Source of the DNA: Microcyclospora pomicola
Taxonomy: Eukaryota; Ascomycota; Dothideomycetes; Capnodiales
Reading direction: 5' to 3'
DNA length: 64,000 nucleotides
Assembly (NCBI GenBank): GCA_002786065.1
Contig: NHNY01000020.1
Location: forward strand, 1 to 64,000
Shown: in pieces, positions 22,481 through 33,138 of the stretch
Layout of the letters: the number at the start of each line of letters is the position of its first letter
Position numbering within the stretch: the first letter of the stretch is position 1
Notes under the pieces: generated by a model
Database searches by the model: none
What the model was told of the DNA's origin: nothing
The model's input: the letters and a program-made list of their open reading frames with translations, nothing else
Made by a program: the position numbers and the translations under genes

Positions 22481-24529
22481 TTACGCTGTGCTGCCACCAG
22501 CTTTGGCGATGTAGCGCTGTGCAGCTGCGACCTCGGATGAGCCGATAGGCTGAGCTCCGTACCTGTACGCAGAACGTCAGCATCGTGAATGATTGTGAGA
22601 AGAAGAAGCATTGGTGGACGCACCATGAGATGACAGCAATACCAATGAAAGCGGAAAGAATGCTAAACACTAAGGCAACAATACCCTTCGCGGTGAATCC
22701 AGCAGGCAACGGAGCCACGCTCTTGTTCTGGCCCTTCAGGTCGAGGACATCAACAGTGTTTCCTGCCGCATTGCCTGCAGTCGGTACGCCATCGGCTTTG
22801 CAGATATCGTAATGGTTCTGAGGGATCTGTAAGCTTTGTTGAAGTTCGAGGGGAGCCTCAATCATTGTTGCGGCTAATCCCGAAGCCAGATGCCAATCGA
22901 TGTGACAATGAAAGAACCAGATGCCGGGGTTGTCCGCTCTAAACCGGACCACGAAGTGACTGGACGGTCGTACCATGAAAGTGTCTCGTCTCATGGGTAC
23001 GCTTGGGAAGGCGGTGTGGTTGTTGGGATCCCAATCGCCCCAGTCCTCATCAGCGCGCACGACTGCTTGGAAGTTGTGTCCATGAAGATGGAACGGGTGC
23101 TTGCCGGTATCCTCGTTGTTTAGTACAATTTCTACGACTTGGCCCTTCTCCAGAACGTAGGCGTTGGTGTAATCTCCATACACGCGGACATCGGAAGCAT
23201 TTTCTCCAGTAGTCAAGGCGGAGTATAGCGTTGGAACCACAGGTGTAGTGTACGTCACATCGTTGAAGAAAGCATAGTTCGCTCCGTCGCCAAGATTGTT
23301 CATGGTCAAGTTCAGTGTGATGGTCTTGTCCACAGTATCAAAGAACTCAAGTCCATCTTGCGACACAAGGGTGAAGTCGTCGAATGGCGCCCATTCGTCG
23401 AGCAACTGAGCGGCAGGCATATCTGCTGACGCATCGTAGACCAACCATCCAGTGACGTTGGGATTGAGAGTGTCCGGCACCGAGTCAAACAGATCCTGTA
23501 TATGTCATAAGCCATCGGTCATTCAAGGGTCTGGAGCGTTGGACTTACCTCGTCCATGCTTGCAACTACAGGAAAGTTCGCCGACGTGTCGTTCTTAGCC
23601 GTCACAAGGAAGCCATAACGCTGCGCAGCTGTAAGGTAGATCTGACTGGCGACAGCAGGCTCTGTGTAGACGCCATCGACCTCGATGATGGTCATGTTGT
23701 GACCCTCGATCCAGAAGTACTGTCCCGCAAAGGCACCCACGTTCGTGAGATGAAAGTAGTAGGTCTTGCCAGGTTGAATCGAGATAGGAAGGTTTTGGGT
23801 ATCGTTCATGAGAGCAGAATCAGGGACAGGCTCTGCCCCGGTTGGGTTGCCTACACTGATGAAGCTGGCGAGCAAGCCCGGCATCTGGTCGTGATACCAG
23901 TCGGAGATCGTCAAAGCTATCTCTTCGTCGAATTGACCATTGTACGGGTTAGCTGGGTCGTGAATAATGTATTGACCACGAAAACCGTCGGGATATTGGC
24001 CACGCGAGTGCGAGTGGTACCAGTACGTTCCCGGTTGTTCAACCTTGACGAAATCATCAGTCCATGCGACAGCGACCACAGGTGACGATGAGATGAGAAC
24101 CCACGGTGAAGTTGTAAGTGAAAGTAGAGCCCGGAGGAACATCGCACTGTGTCACGCCAACCGGTCCATCCATATCATTGGTACCATTCTGGAACAGTCC
24201 ATGAAAGTGTAGACTTGTGCTCTGGTTTCCGAGCTTGTATGGTCGTCAGTGTGAGTACGAGCAAGCTTCGGACGGAAAACAGATTTCCGTACCCCATTGT
24301 AGAGATTGACGACCACTCGGTCGCCTACGGTGAAGTTTAGTAATGGCAGTGGCCATTGTCCGTTGATGCCCATAGTTGGGCGATCGGCCATGCCATCAGG
24401 ATTGGCCGTAACCCAGGAGACGTTCCAATCGTAATTGTGAGTATATGCGTCTGCGCGCACGGCGGCGAGAATACACCCATAGAAACAAGCGACGAGTGCG
24501 CCGACAGCACGAGTGAGTCTCACAGTCAT
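22481..24529 (-). CDS. FET3: Fet3-type multicopper ferroxidase (about 604 aa)
   Basis: Five exons keep frame: 24529–24293, 24233–24105, 24043–23549, 23495–22624 and 22562–22481. The introns are 53–61 nt. A signal peptide precedes [17 protein letters not shown], the Fet3 N-terminus. Copper ligands appear as [37 protein letters not shown] and [14 protein letters not shown]. The last binds the type 1 and trinuclear copper sites. A C-terminal transmembrane helix ([21 protein letters not shown]) and short cytosolic tail place it in the plasma membrane, catalytic domain outside. It oxidises Fe2+ to Fe3+ and passes it to the Ftr1 permease, whose gene is divergent 2 kb away. The TM anchor separates it from secreted laccases. 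Confidence 0.95.
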
Positions 24530-26084
24530 GGCTGTTGACTCTGAGTAAGTCTGGGTAAGGAAAGTATGTGTGGATGTTGAGTGAAAAGTGGCGACGCGGG
24601 GACAGGACAAGGCAGACAGAAGTTTGGACCAGCGGCAGCGGACGGTTGATGCATCGGCGTGCACGTAAGCCACCAAGAATATACTTTCACACGGAGCAAA
24701 GATGTGATAGGGTGCGCTTCTGACTGGCGCAATATACAAGTACATGTAAGGTAGCTATTCGCTCGGGTCTTGTCGTCTTCAAGTCTTTTTTTGTTCTTCG
24801 ATAAGGCTTGTGCTTCGAAGGACCAATACATCACAATATATCAGCTTATTCGTGCCAGACAAGGGACAGTGCCCATGGGCTTGAACATCGCCTCATCTAC
24901 CTGCGTTGATACTGTCTTCAGGTCTAGATAATTGAAAAGCATCCATCGCAACGATGGCGACTCTTCCGTCCTTCCCTCGCACTCCCGACCTTAAACCATC
25001 CTCTCCCATTCCAAGGCGCACTTCTAGACTCGGTCGGACACGACACCGAAACCGAATACACCCTCAAAATGGTCAAAACTCGGACTCATTGTCGCCTGGC
25101 TCATTCCTGAGATGCTCCCTGGCACTGTCATTAAAGATGATCAATGCCACACTTGGATAGATGCTAGCTTCCAGGCAGTCAACCATTATTGGTCTTCCCC
25201 AAGCGATCGGCCTGCCGATATGCTCGGGAATTGCTCGTTCCAGCTGTACGGCGAGGCTGATTGTAGTGGTTGAATTAATGGTTTATCATATCAGCATGAT
25301 CAATCACTATCCCGCGTGGGGGACATGCTACAACTCGCCATCCGCAGCAAGAAGCGTGAAACTCACATGCATCGACCGCAAGGGGAGGAAAGCTCTTGGG
25401 AAGGGTTTGTGGGAGTAAAGGTCGAGACCGCGACAGCTGTGCGCCCAGCAGCATAGCCCTGTTTGCGCTCATGAGCTCGGCGTGTCCCCCTTGCAATGCC
25501 ACTCATTCCACATCTTGTTCGTATTGTCGTGCACTTATCGTGACTTTTCGAAGCATCAGGGTATTTGTGAAGTATTGGAACTCGAAAGCCATCTGTCCGA
25601 CACCGGCAGGGTGGGACAGACTAGAGAAAGATCGTTGGACCGTTGGACCTCGTGGGTGGCACGCTGCCAGGGTGCAGCAGTGGGGCGAGGACAAACTACT
25701 GTACGCCAAGCGAGAAAAGACAGCACCTCCGCGCTGAGGGTGGTCTCGATCATGTCAAGGTGGTCTGATGCGGCGGAACTGGTGAAACGATGTGTGAGAC
25801 TATCGGCTATGGTGTTGTGAAGGAATGCGAGGTCGATGCTGGCTGAATTCTCCTCATGTTAGCACAGTATTGAATCTTCTTGTCAACTTGTTGAACCTTG
25901 AAGCAAGCCGTCCTTCGCAGTCGAAATCACTTGTACATGCGATCATGCTCCCTCCCCAAGGAGCGCAATGTCTCCAGAAAGAGTTTCGCTGGGGTGCAAT
26001 GGACATGTGACGAGGAGGCGGCGCCGTTGAGTTGGAGGTATGGTAATGGATTGCGAGACTGGGAAAGGTGTGAAGTTGGTTTGG

Positions 26085-26093
26085 TTATCTGAT
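26085..26093 (-). promoter_or_regulatory. ATCAGATAA, SreA/Sre1-type GATA site
   Basis: The plus strand reads TTATCTGAT, which is ATCAGATAA on the minus strand. ATCWGATAA is the known site of fungal iron-sensing GATA repressors. It lies 475 bases upstream of the FTR1 ATG. Confidence 0.5.
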
Positions 26094-26108
26094 TGGATGA
26101 TAAAGATG

Positions 26109-26117
26109 ATCTGATAA
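26109..26117 (+). promoter_or_regulatory. ATCTGATAA, SreA/Sre1-type GATA site
   Basis: Exact match on the plus strand, only 15 bases from the previous site and in opposite orientation. The pair resembles the close double GATA sites of iron-regulated fungal promoters. Confidence 0.5.
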
Positions 26118-26469
26118 GACGAGGAGAAAAAGCATTGATCCGCATTAGCGAAAAACGCCACTGGGCTTGATCAAGCTGCGGCATTACGTGTCGGTGATTG
26201 CTGGTGGCTCCAATGATTTGTGACCATGCCGACATACGCCTGGCAGGATCTTGTAAGGGTTGTTGGGACTAGGATTATAACTCCTCAGCCCACCCACATC
26301 TACCTGGTCGCATCACCGAAAGCGAAACCATGGATCATTCATCACACCGAGGTTGTAATTAGCTATAGCCCGACACCGGCGACGACTTACTTCGCTAGCT
26401 TGAGCTAGCTCTGTTCCGCCTGTCAGGGTTTCCGCTGGAAGGCTCTGGCCCTTCCCTTCCGCCATAAGG

Positions 26470-26478
26470 TTATCAGAT
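26470..26478 (-). promoter_or_regulatory. ATCTGATAA, SreA/Sre1-type GATA site
   Basis: The plus strand reads TTATCAGAT, which is ATCTGATAA on the minus strand, 90 bases upstream of the FTR1 ATG. Confidence 0.5.
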
Positions 26479-26567
26479 CAAATCTCTTGTGTATCAATCG
26501 CAGCGACAACAACCATCTCTCGCCGCAGTCTGCCTGTTCGACACGCATACAACCTGAGTTGCCCGTC

Positions 26568-27844
26568 ATGACGGTCAATGTCTTTGCCGTTCCCAGTAAT
26601 ATGCTCGCTGTCACCGTGATCATGCTCAGCACTGACCGACAATCCAGTTTTCTTCATCTGCTTCCGAGAATGCCTTGAGACAGTCATCATCGTCTCGGTG
26701 TTGCTCTCCTTCCTCAAGCAGACCATTGGGCCTGAGAGAGAACCTGTCATATACAAGAAGCTCGTCAGACAGGTCTGGTTTGGGGTCATAGCCGGTCTGG
26801 TCATCTGCCTCATCATCGGCGGAGGCATGATCGGAGCCTGGTATGGCTTTGGCACAGATCACTTCGCCAACACCGAAGACATCTGGGAGGGCACATTTGG
26901 ATTGATCGCCAGCATCATCATCACCGTCATGGGCGCCGCCCTTCTACGTGTTTCCAAGCTCCAGGACAAATGGCGAGTCAAGATTGCCCAGGCTGTGGAG
27001 AAGCAACAGAAAGATGTCCAAGGCAATGCAACCACAAAATTCAAGCACTTGTGTCAGAAGTATGCCATGTTTTTGCTACCATTCGTCACCGTCCTCCGCG
27101 AAGGGCTGGAGGCTGTTGTTTTCATTGGTGGAGTCAGTCTGAGTCTGCCTGCGACAGCGTTCCCTCTGGCCGTTGTCTGTGGCCTGCTGGCCGGAATCGT
27201 TGTCGGATACCTGATCTATCGGTATGTGCTCCTTCGTTATTATCAGTCTATACACTTGACTTACATTGATCCAGTGGTGGAAACACGGCCAAGCTCCAGA
27301 TCTTCCTGATCGTGTCAACTTGCTTTCTCTACCTTGTGGCTGCTGGTAAGTGCAATCCTACACCCATGCTTCGAAGACATACTTGCTCACGACCTCATCA
27401 GGTCTCTTTTCCAAGGCTGTCTGGTACTTTGAGAACAACGCGTGGGGCAAAATCATTGGTGGCGATGCCAGCGAGACTGGCTCTGGTCCCGGATCTTACG
27501 ATATCCGCAAGAGCGTATGGCATGTCAACTGCTGCAATCCCGAGATCAATGGCGGCGGCGGATGGGGTATCTTCAATGCCCTTTTCGGCTGGGAGAACTC
27601 GGCCACAGTTGGGACTGTCCTGGCTTATAACTTCTATTGGATCACGGTCATCGTGGTCTTTCTCTCCATGCTTTACAACGAGAAGAAAGGTCACTGGCCG
27701 CTGATGAAGCCGAAATCTGACAAGCCCAATGTCACTGAAAGATCAGAAAGCGAAGATGGCACCAGCGGCGTTCTGGGACAGTCCATCGAGAAGAAGCCTG
27801 ATGGGCCTGCTACCAGTACAACAGTGCGTGAGCTGACGGTCTAG
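26568..27844 (+). CDS. FTR1: High-affinity iron permease Ftr1 (about 371 aa)
   Basis: Four exons: 26568–26595 (only 28 nt), 26648–27221, 27275–27345 and 27402–27844. Splicing exon 1 to 2 gives MTVNVFAVPIFFICFRECLE, the expected Ftr1 N-terminus. Two iron-binding R-E-x-x-E motifs are visible, FRECLET in helix 1 and VLREGLEAVVF in the fourth. Helices include WFGVIAGLVICLIIGGGMIG, GLIASIIITVMGAALL, FPLAVVCGLLAGIVVGYLIY, IFLIVSTCFLYLVAAG and WITVIVVFLSML. A hydrophilic cytosolic tail ends the protein. It takes Fe3+ produced by Fet3 across the plasma membrane; the two form an obligate complex. The divergent arrangement and the GATA sites point to joint repression by iron. Confidence 0.95.
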
Positions 27845-28459
27845 GTTGAGCAGTCTGTGCGGCGTTACGGTTGGCGGGTTGTGTGGATGATGAATCTGAT
27901 ATATGTATGTCAATAGCTTCTCCGAGACTTATCCGAATACGACGAATTTCAGCGTAGCTAGATTGTTCATGAATATGTTGGAATTCGTGCCGTATGGTGA
28001 CGAGATCTTTCGCCCATCTGATTGCCTTTGTCTCAGCACCAGACGCTCAGGCACTGAGATGGATGCCGTCAGCGCGCCAAGCCTTCGACATGGTAGACCT
28101 CCATCCTCCGCGCAACAACTTCCGACCATCGATCATCGCATACCACAATCGCGACAATCTGGTTCAGCTTCGACTACTGGCATCATCATGTTCTGGCCCT
28201 ATCCGTGAGGACATTGTTGCTGGCTTGGACAAAAGCAAGCTTTATTCAACTTACCGCAGCGCCAGACATCTTCCTCTTGAGCAGGGAATGCTACTACGGG
28301 ACTATATGTAGGTTCTGATACCTTTACGCCCTTGGTCGCCTGGTTGTATGTCTATCCAGAAAGTTGTGAGATCCTCCGTGGACGGTCATGAAACACTATG
28401 ATACAAGAGAAGTCCACTGACACGCTGTTTCATCGTGCAGGCTTCGAATCCTCTAGTCT
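27845..28459. other. Intergenic region
   Basis: Spacer after FTR1. A GCTTCGAATCC near 28440 resembles a Pol III B-box, but no tRNA fold surrounds it. No gene supported. Confidence 0.4.
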
Positions 28460-29827
28460 TTGACGTCTCGGACCTTGGGGCGTTCTCTTGTGACCGCTGA
28501 ATCCTCCAGACCTCTGATCGGTCCATCAATGACTATGATCTCGAAAGCGAGTATCAGTAATGATTTATCGGCTACACAACGAGTTGTCAAGACGCCGGCC
28601 GATGTGACCATCAATTGCAGTTCACGTACGATCCCAAAAATCGAAGGAGTGACACAGATTGTGGAAGACGGGGATCTGATCATCGGCGTGCAGCATGATG
28701 ACAGTCCAATCTTTCTGTTCAGGGTGGACACGAAAGTGCTGCAAACGACTTCGAAGTACTGCGAGAGATTGCTACAACCAGATAAATTTGGCGAAGGATC
28801 GCAGGTCGCGGCTGTGCACAAGACTCTTCGAGAACGATACCCCAGTGTCAAAGATGTCCCCAATAGCGAGCTCCCTCGAGTCGTAGTCAAAGAATTAGGT
28901 CGAATCTCAGCTGTCAAAGCGCTAGACGCGCTCTGCGCCGACCTCTTCAATATCCTGCATGCGAGCAGCCACGAGCTTCCAGTTCCTCCGCCGGTTGCGA
29001 ATCTCGCGAATCTCGCGATCGTCGCCGATCGCTTCGATGCACTCGATATGGTAAAGAGCTATGTTCGGCGCAAGAGGGTCTTCCGTGCAATCGATGGCAA
29101 GACCACGGCAAAGATGGATAATGCTCTGTCGGAGGAAAGAGTCCGACAACGATTGCTTGCAGCGACTATGCTGGAACACGCGCCATGGGTAGAGAAGTAC
29201 TCGAGCAGGCTGATACTGAAGGGTTGGGTTGGCAGGGAGGTAGATCTCTGCGCACCTCTCTGGTTCGACCTTCCAGCAATGATTGAGGAAGAGCTGCTAT
29301 ATCGACGTGAAAGCATTCTCGAAACCATTCAATCCTTGCAGTCCTACTTTCTCGCACTTTACACGTCGCGAGATCGTCAGTGTAAACTTGGCTACGATTC
29401 ATCAGCACAATGCGACTCATTCCAACTTGGCGAGATGGTGCGCTTCTTCAAGAAGACTGGCACTTTACAGCTCCAAGGCTCAATCTTCGACATCAGTGAA
29501 CAAGCACTTCCGTTCGAAGGCGATATCTTCGTATTGCTGGACACATTACGGCAAGTCCCTGAATACCAGATTGACAGGAACCATTCTCATTGCGGTATGC
29601 GCACCAGACTGATGCCGTTACTCGACCTCATCCAAGAATGTCTTCAGCATGTTGGTATCTGCTCGGAATGCTGGGCTGCCAGTCGTGAATCATACGCTTG
29701 GCTCGACGCGAAGCGATCCTTGCTGTGGAAGCGGCAGTCACTTCGTTTAAGAGGTCAAACTCATGCGAACCATCATGCAGAGGTTCGAGCTCTGTTCACT
29801 GCTACTGACAGAGATTGGGAGGCCTGA
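28460..29827 (+). CDS. BTB-domain-like protein of unknown function (about 455 aa)
   Basis: Single exon. Residues about 65–190 follow the degenerate BTB pattern of many filamentous-ascomycete proteins: IVEDGDLIIGV, then FLFRVDTKVLQTTSKYCERL, then LFNILHASSHELPVPPPVAN and LANLAIVADRFDALDMVKSY with RRKRVF. The remainder is helical, with a Cys-containing motif HVGICSECWAASRESYAW near the C-terminus. BTB folds mediate dimerisation or Cullin-3 recruitment, but these divergent fungal members have no assigned role. The ATG at 28460 is the first in frame; a second Met is at 28526, so the N-terminal 22 residues are uncertain. Confidence 0.8.
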   Translation: MTSRTLGRSLVTAESSRPLIGPSMTMISKASISNDLSATQRVVKTPADVTINCSSRTIPKIEGVTQIVEDGDLIIGVQHDDSPIFLFRVDTKVLQTTSKYCERLLQPDKFGEGSQVAAVHKTLRERYPSVKDVPNSELPRVVVKELGRISAVKALDALCADLFNILHASSHELPVPPPVANLANLAIVADRFDALDMVKSYVRRKRVFRAIDGKTTAKMDNALSEERVRQRLLAATMLEHAPWVEKYSSRLILKGWVGREVDLCAPLWFDLPAMIEEELLYRRESILETIQSLQSYFLALYTSRDRQCKLGYDSSAQCDSFQLGEMVRFFKKTGTLQLQGSIFDISEQALPFEGDIFVLLDTLRQVPEYQIDRNHSHCGMRTRLMPLLDLIQECLQHVGICSECWAASRESYAWLDAKRSLLWKRQSLRLRGQTHANHHAEVRALFTATDRDWEA

Positions 29828-30660
29828 GCAATATACTGACCTGAGGCACTCGTATGCTGAATGCCCCTTTGATCAGCCTAGTTGCCAATCATGGGGCCAA
29901 ATTCAGTAGATATTCCACAATCCAAGCGTAACTTTTCAGCAAGTGGTTGATACCATTCTCCGTGTTGGGGCCACATTATCCGCAAGCAGCCGCTGGAAAT
30001 CGTTTGTTGTAGGACTTTCCGGTCAAGACATGTCGTCTCATTTGCCTCCGTGCCACCTTAGTCCTACCTGAAACTATCAGCAGCTGATTACAGTACAGCG
30101 GCTAGGATCGCTTGAAGATCTGATGATGCTTGCAAAGTGCTTCGCCCTCGGAAGAGGGTATATGCTTCTACAAAAGTGGCGGCTGTGTATCCTTAAGGCT
30201 AGTGCTATGTCCTGGGCTGTGCGGGGCATAGCCCGGCTGTCCAGCGGTAGGCGCCGCTGACTGGCCTTGGCCCAGAGTCCGTCAGATTCCATTCATCTCG
30301 GGCAGTGCAATATGAACCTCCCTTCACGGCACATAGCCTGAAAATCAGTTCACCATGTATCAGGAGCAGGACCCCTTTCAAGCAAGGAGGAGGCCTCAAC
30401 GGATCCCGCACTGCCTCGCTGAGCAGCGGTTCTGTCATGCGCCAACTTTCCTGCGGCCACAAGATGGCGAGGATAAGTAGTCAGTCAAGACAGCATTTAC
30501 GATCATAGGTAAGACATCAAACCAGTAACACGAATTCACATCCTCCGTGACTCAAGACAGACCTTCACAAGAGAATCTACTGGATAATCACGGGCCCTTG
30601 CGTTCTTCGGGAAGCGTACCTGCATTTCACAGCAACATTTAAAGCCCAAATCTACACATC
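29828..30660. other. Intergenic region with two adjacent hairpins
   Basis: No gene is supported. At 30214–30234 an eight-pair stem (one G·T) closes a five-base loop. At 30242–30259 CAGCGG pairs with CCGCTG around a six-base loop. The rest is unremarkable and ends in the promoter of the vWA gene. Confidence 0.4.
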
Positions 30661-31671
30661 ATGGCTTCATTAATAGCAACCGCTCCCCTCATTACTCTCA
30701 CCCCCTGCTCTCGAACATCATCGATACCAGGCGGTCGAATCATGTTCAGCAGCATCAGAAGTAAATTCGGCTCGAAGCGAGAGCGGAAAAGCTCAACAGC
30801 AAGCTCCATCAACAGTGTCTATCCTGGCAGTAATCCTTCCGTGCCCACCAGACGTCCGGAAGCAAACGCTGTCCATACCTCGTACATGGACAACGCCGAT
30901 GCCCCTCCAGCATACAGTGCGGCACCAAACTCTGCGCCTCTGCCTCCGATCAATAGCGCGTCCTTCGTGGCGCTGGCGACGGACGACCCGTACTCAGTTC
31001 TCAGCACCTTCGACACTGTCTTCCTCATCGACGACTCTAGCTCGATGGCTGCAAGGAACGCGCACGGTGTCAGTCGCTGGAGTGAGACTGCCGACGCTCT
31101 TGCAGCCATCACGCCCATCTGTACCGCTCACGACGAGGACGGCATCGACATCCACTTCCTCAATGCAAAAGCTCATGAATCACACCAAGGCATCACCTCG
31201 TCCGCTGCCGTACAACGCGTCTTCCAATCCGTACAGCCCCGAGGTGGCACGCCGATCGGCCTCCGTCTGGACGCGATCCTACGACCATACCTCCGTGCCT
31301 ACCGCAGCCAACCCGACGACACCAAACCGTTGAACATCATTTGCATCACGGATGGCGAGGCGGGCGACGATCCCGAGTCTGTCCTCATCGACACCGCCAA
31401 GCAGCTCGACAACCTCGGCGCCCCAAGCTTCCAGGTCGGCGTGCAATTCTTCCAAGTCGGTGATGATCGCCGCGCAGGCGACTACCTGCGCGCTCTAGAC
31501 GACGATCTTAGGAACATTGCCGGCGATGTCGAGCTGCGCGATATCGTAGACACGGTGCCGTTCACCAGCCTGTCCGGGTCGCGACTGACGGGCGATGGCA
31601 TCCTCAAAGTCGTGCTCGGCGCCGTCAACAGGCGGCTAGATCGCAGGAATGGCGATGGGCTGCATCATTGA
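30661..31671 (+). CDS. von Willebrand factor A domain protein (336 aa)
   Basis: Single exon. Residues 1–105 are low-complexity, with a PPAY motif (DAPPAYSAAP), a possible ligand for WW domains such as those of Rsp5. Residues about 118–310 form a vWA domain: DTVFLIDDSSSMA carries the DxSxS metal-ion site, RGGTPIGLRLDAIL gives the threonine position, and LNIICITDGEAGDD gives the aspartate. The MIDAS is therefore complete. Fungal proteins of this type are intracellular (no signal peptide here) and common in Dothideomycetes and Eurotiomycetes; function is not established. A second Met (MFSSIRSKFG) at residue 28 is an alternative start. Confidence 0.88.
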   Translation: MASLIATAPLITLTPCSRTSSIPGGRIMFSSIRSKFGSKRERKSSTASSINSVYPGSNPSVPTRRPEANAVHTSYMDNADAPPAYSAAPNSAPLPPINSASFVALATDDPYSVLSTFDTVFLIDDSSSMAARNAHGVSRWSETADALAAITPICTAHDEDGIDIHFLNAKAHESHQGITSSAAVQRVFQSVQPRGGTPIGLRLDAILRPYLRAYRSQPDDTKPLNIICITDGEAGDDPESVLIDTAKQLDNLGAPSFQVGVQFFQVGDDRRAGDYLRALDDDLRNIAGDVELRDIVDTVPFTSLSGSRLTGDGILKVVLGAVNRRLDRRNGDGLHH

Positions 31672-33138
31672 GTGTTGATCCGGACACGCTTGCCTGAAGT
31701 GAATGTTCCATTTTCGCACGGGGGATTCGCTTTTTCATGCTCTGACGGAGCACGGGGACTGTTGTATCATTATTCTTGGGGGGCGTCAAGACAGCATTAT
31801 ACCCAAGCATCTTACAAAACGGCGGGGAGGCTTTGCTTCGAATGGTTGTCTTGCTTGCTCACCGTAAAAGTCCGGCGATTTGCTTTCTACCTTACATTCT
31901 CTTCTTCGACAAATCTGGGTCGGGCGGTCTTGGAGGATCGATCATAGCCCCTAATTGTTTCTTCTGTATTATAATCAAAATTCTTCCAATCATTTCGACC
32001 CTCTTGCATTGATTTGTGAAGGCTTTCTACCTAAGGTATGCACGCATCGAAGGTTACAATGTGCTATGACTACAACCATGACTTCAACGATTGACTCTTG
32101 TAAAGCACGACGTCCCTACTCTCGTCATAAAGTCACACACTCGGTACCCATATACGGTAGGCAAAGTAGCCTTCTAGATACCTATGCACTTACAATTGAC
32201 GGCGAGAAAACACTTCTCTTGCTGCTGCTGCTGCTTCTTCTTCATACCAATGCTAGAAACAAGCTCACGACCGGCGAAAGCCTACATGCCGCGATCGCGC
32301 CGACTCTCAACACTGAACGGGCGGCTACTGGGCGAGCCAAGGCGCCTGATAAGCAAGCTACATGCTCCAGTATCGATCGGGATGACGCGGTCCGATGGAT
32401 ACTGCATGTGTGTGTATCTGTGATGAGCGGCAGGATTGTTGATGGCACGGCCTCCCTATTATCAATTCTTGGTTTTTCCTGGGCTCCTTAGCCATTGGGC
32501 TTGCAGCGTCATATGTCTCATCATGGCTGATCACGTCCGCGCTGCATGGATTGCTGTTCTGTACGGAGACTCAACATCTCCAGTTCAAACGATTAGGTTC
32601 AGTGTCGAGTATCAAATGCAATCATGTTCGTTTCGTAGTCCGCCGATGAATGATTTCTCGTGGTGCAGGAAAGAGGCTGTAGCGGGGACGACATGTCTGC
32701 GTACAGTGTGTGGACGTGTGGCCTAGATCCACGTGCAAAGCTAAAGCGCATGCGCCACTGGACTCGACGACGTTCTGCTGCCAAGTGATTCCAGGAAATG
32801 CCAACCCTCGAGCTGCTCAGACTGGGACGGTGACGGGTGAGCGGTGCTTGCTTCATTTCTTCTTCAATACACAACTCTACCTACCATACCTTAATCCTCC
32901 ACTCTTCGACTGCTTTTCTCGTTATCAGCGAGATACTCGTGGCGGAGCGCATCGGCCATCTCGCATAGACTTGCCCGACGCCATCGCAAGCTTGCGTCCT
33001 GCTCGTGACAGCCGCCGCTGCCAGAAGAATACTTCTTCTGCATACCATTCACGACGTCGCAGGCGGCAACAACACTCACTCTGGGGGCTACATCCTCCTC
33101 ACCTTGAGCCTGCTCATACCTCCTACAACCTCCCGACC
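31672..33138. other. Intergenic region and leader of the PIN-like carrier gene
   Basis: No separate gene is supported. A short (CTG)n/(CTT)n tract lies at about 32219–32245. The carrier's reading frame stays open leftwards to about 32710, but that stretch reads like random sequence (Arg/Ser/His-rich), so it is treated as leader. Confidence 0.45.

Larger units (their letters stand above)
24530..26567. promoter_or_regulatory. Shared divergent promoter region of FET3 and FTR1
   Basis: The 2-kb spacer separates the two start codons. No coding region within it is supported; short frames near 24950–25800 lack domains. Three exact ATCWGATAA matches sit on the FTR1 side (annotated separately). Single GATA cores lie on the FET3 side near 24798 and 24923. 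Confidence 0.6.

Noticed and set aside
28380-28460. Possible tRNA near a GCTTCGAATCC B-box-like motif
   Set aside because: No A-box at the right distance and no acceptor or anticodon stems can be formed.
32710-33138. N-terminal extension of the PIN-like carrier by 143 codons
   Set aside because: The frame is open but reads as Arg/His/Ser-rich random sequence, and the conserved protein begins after 33139.
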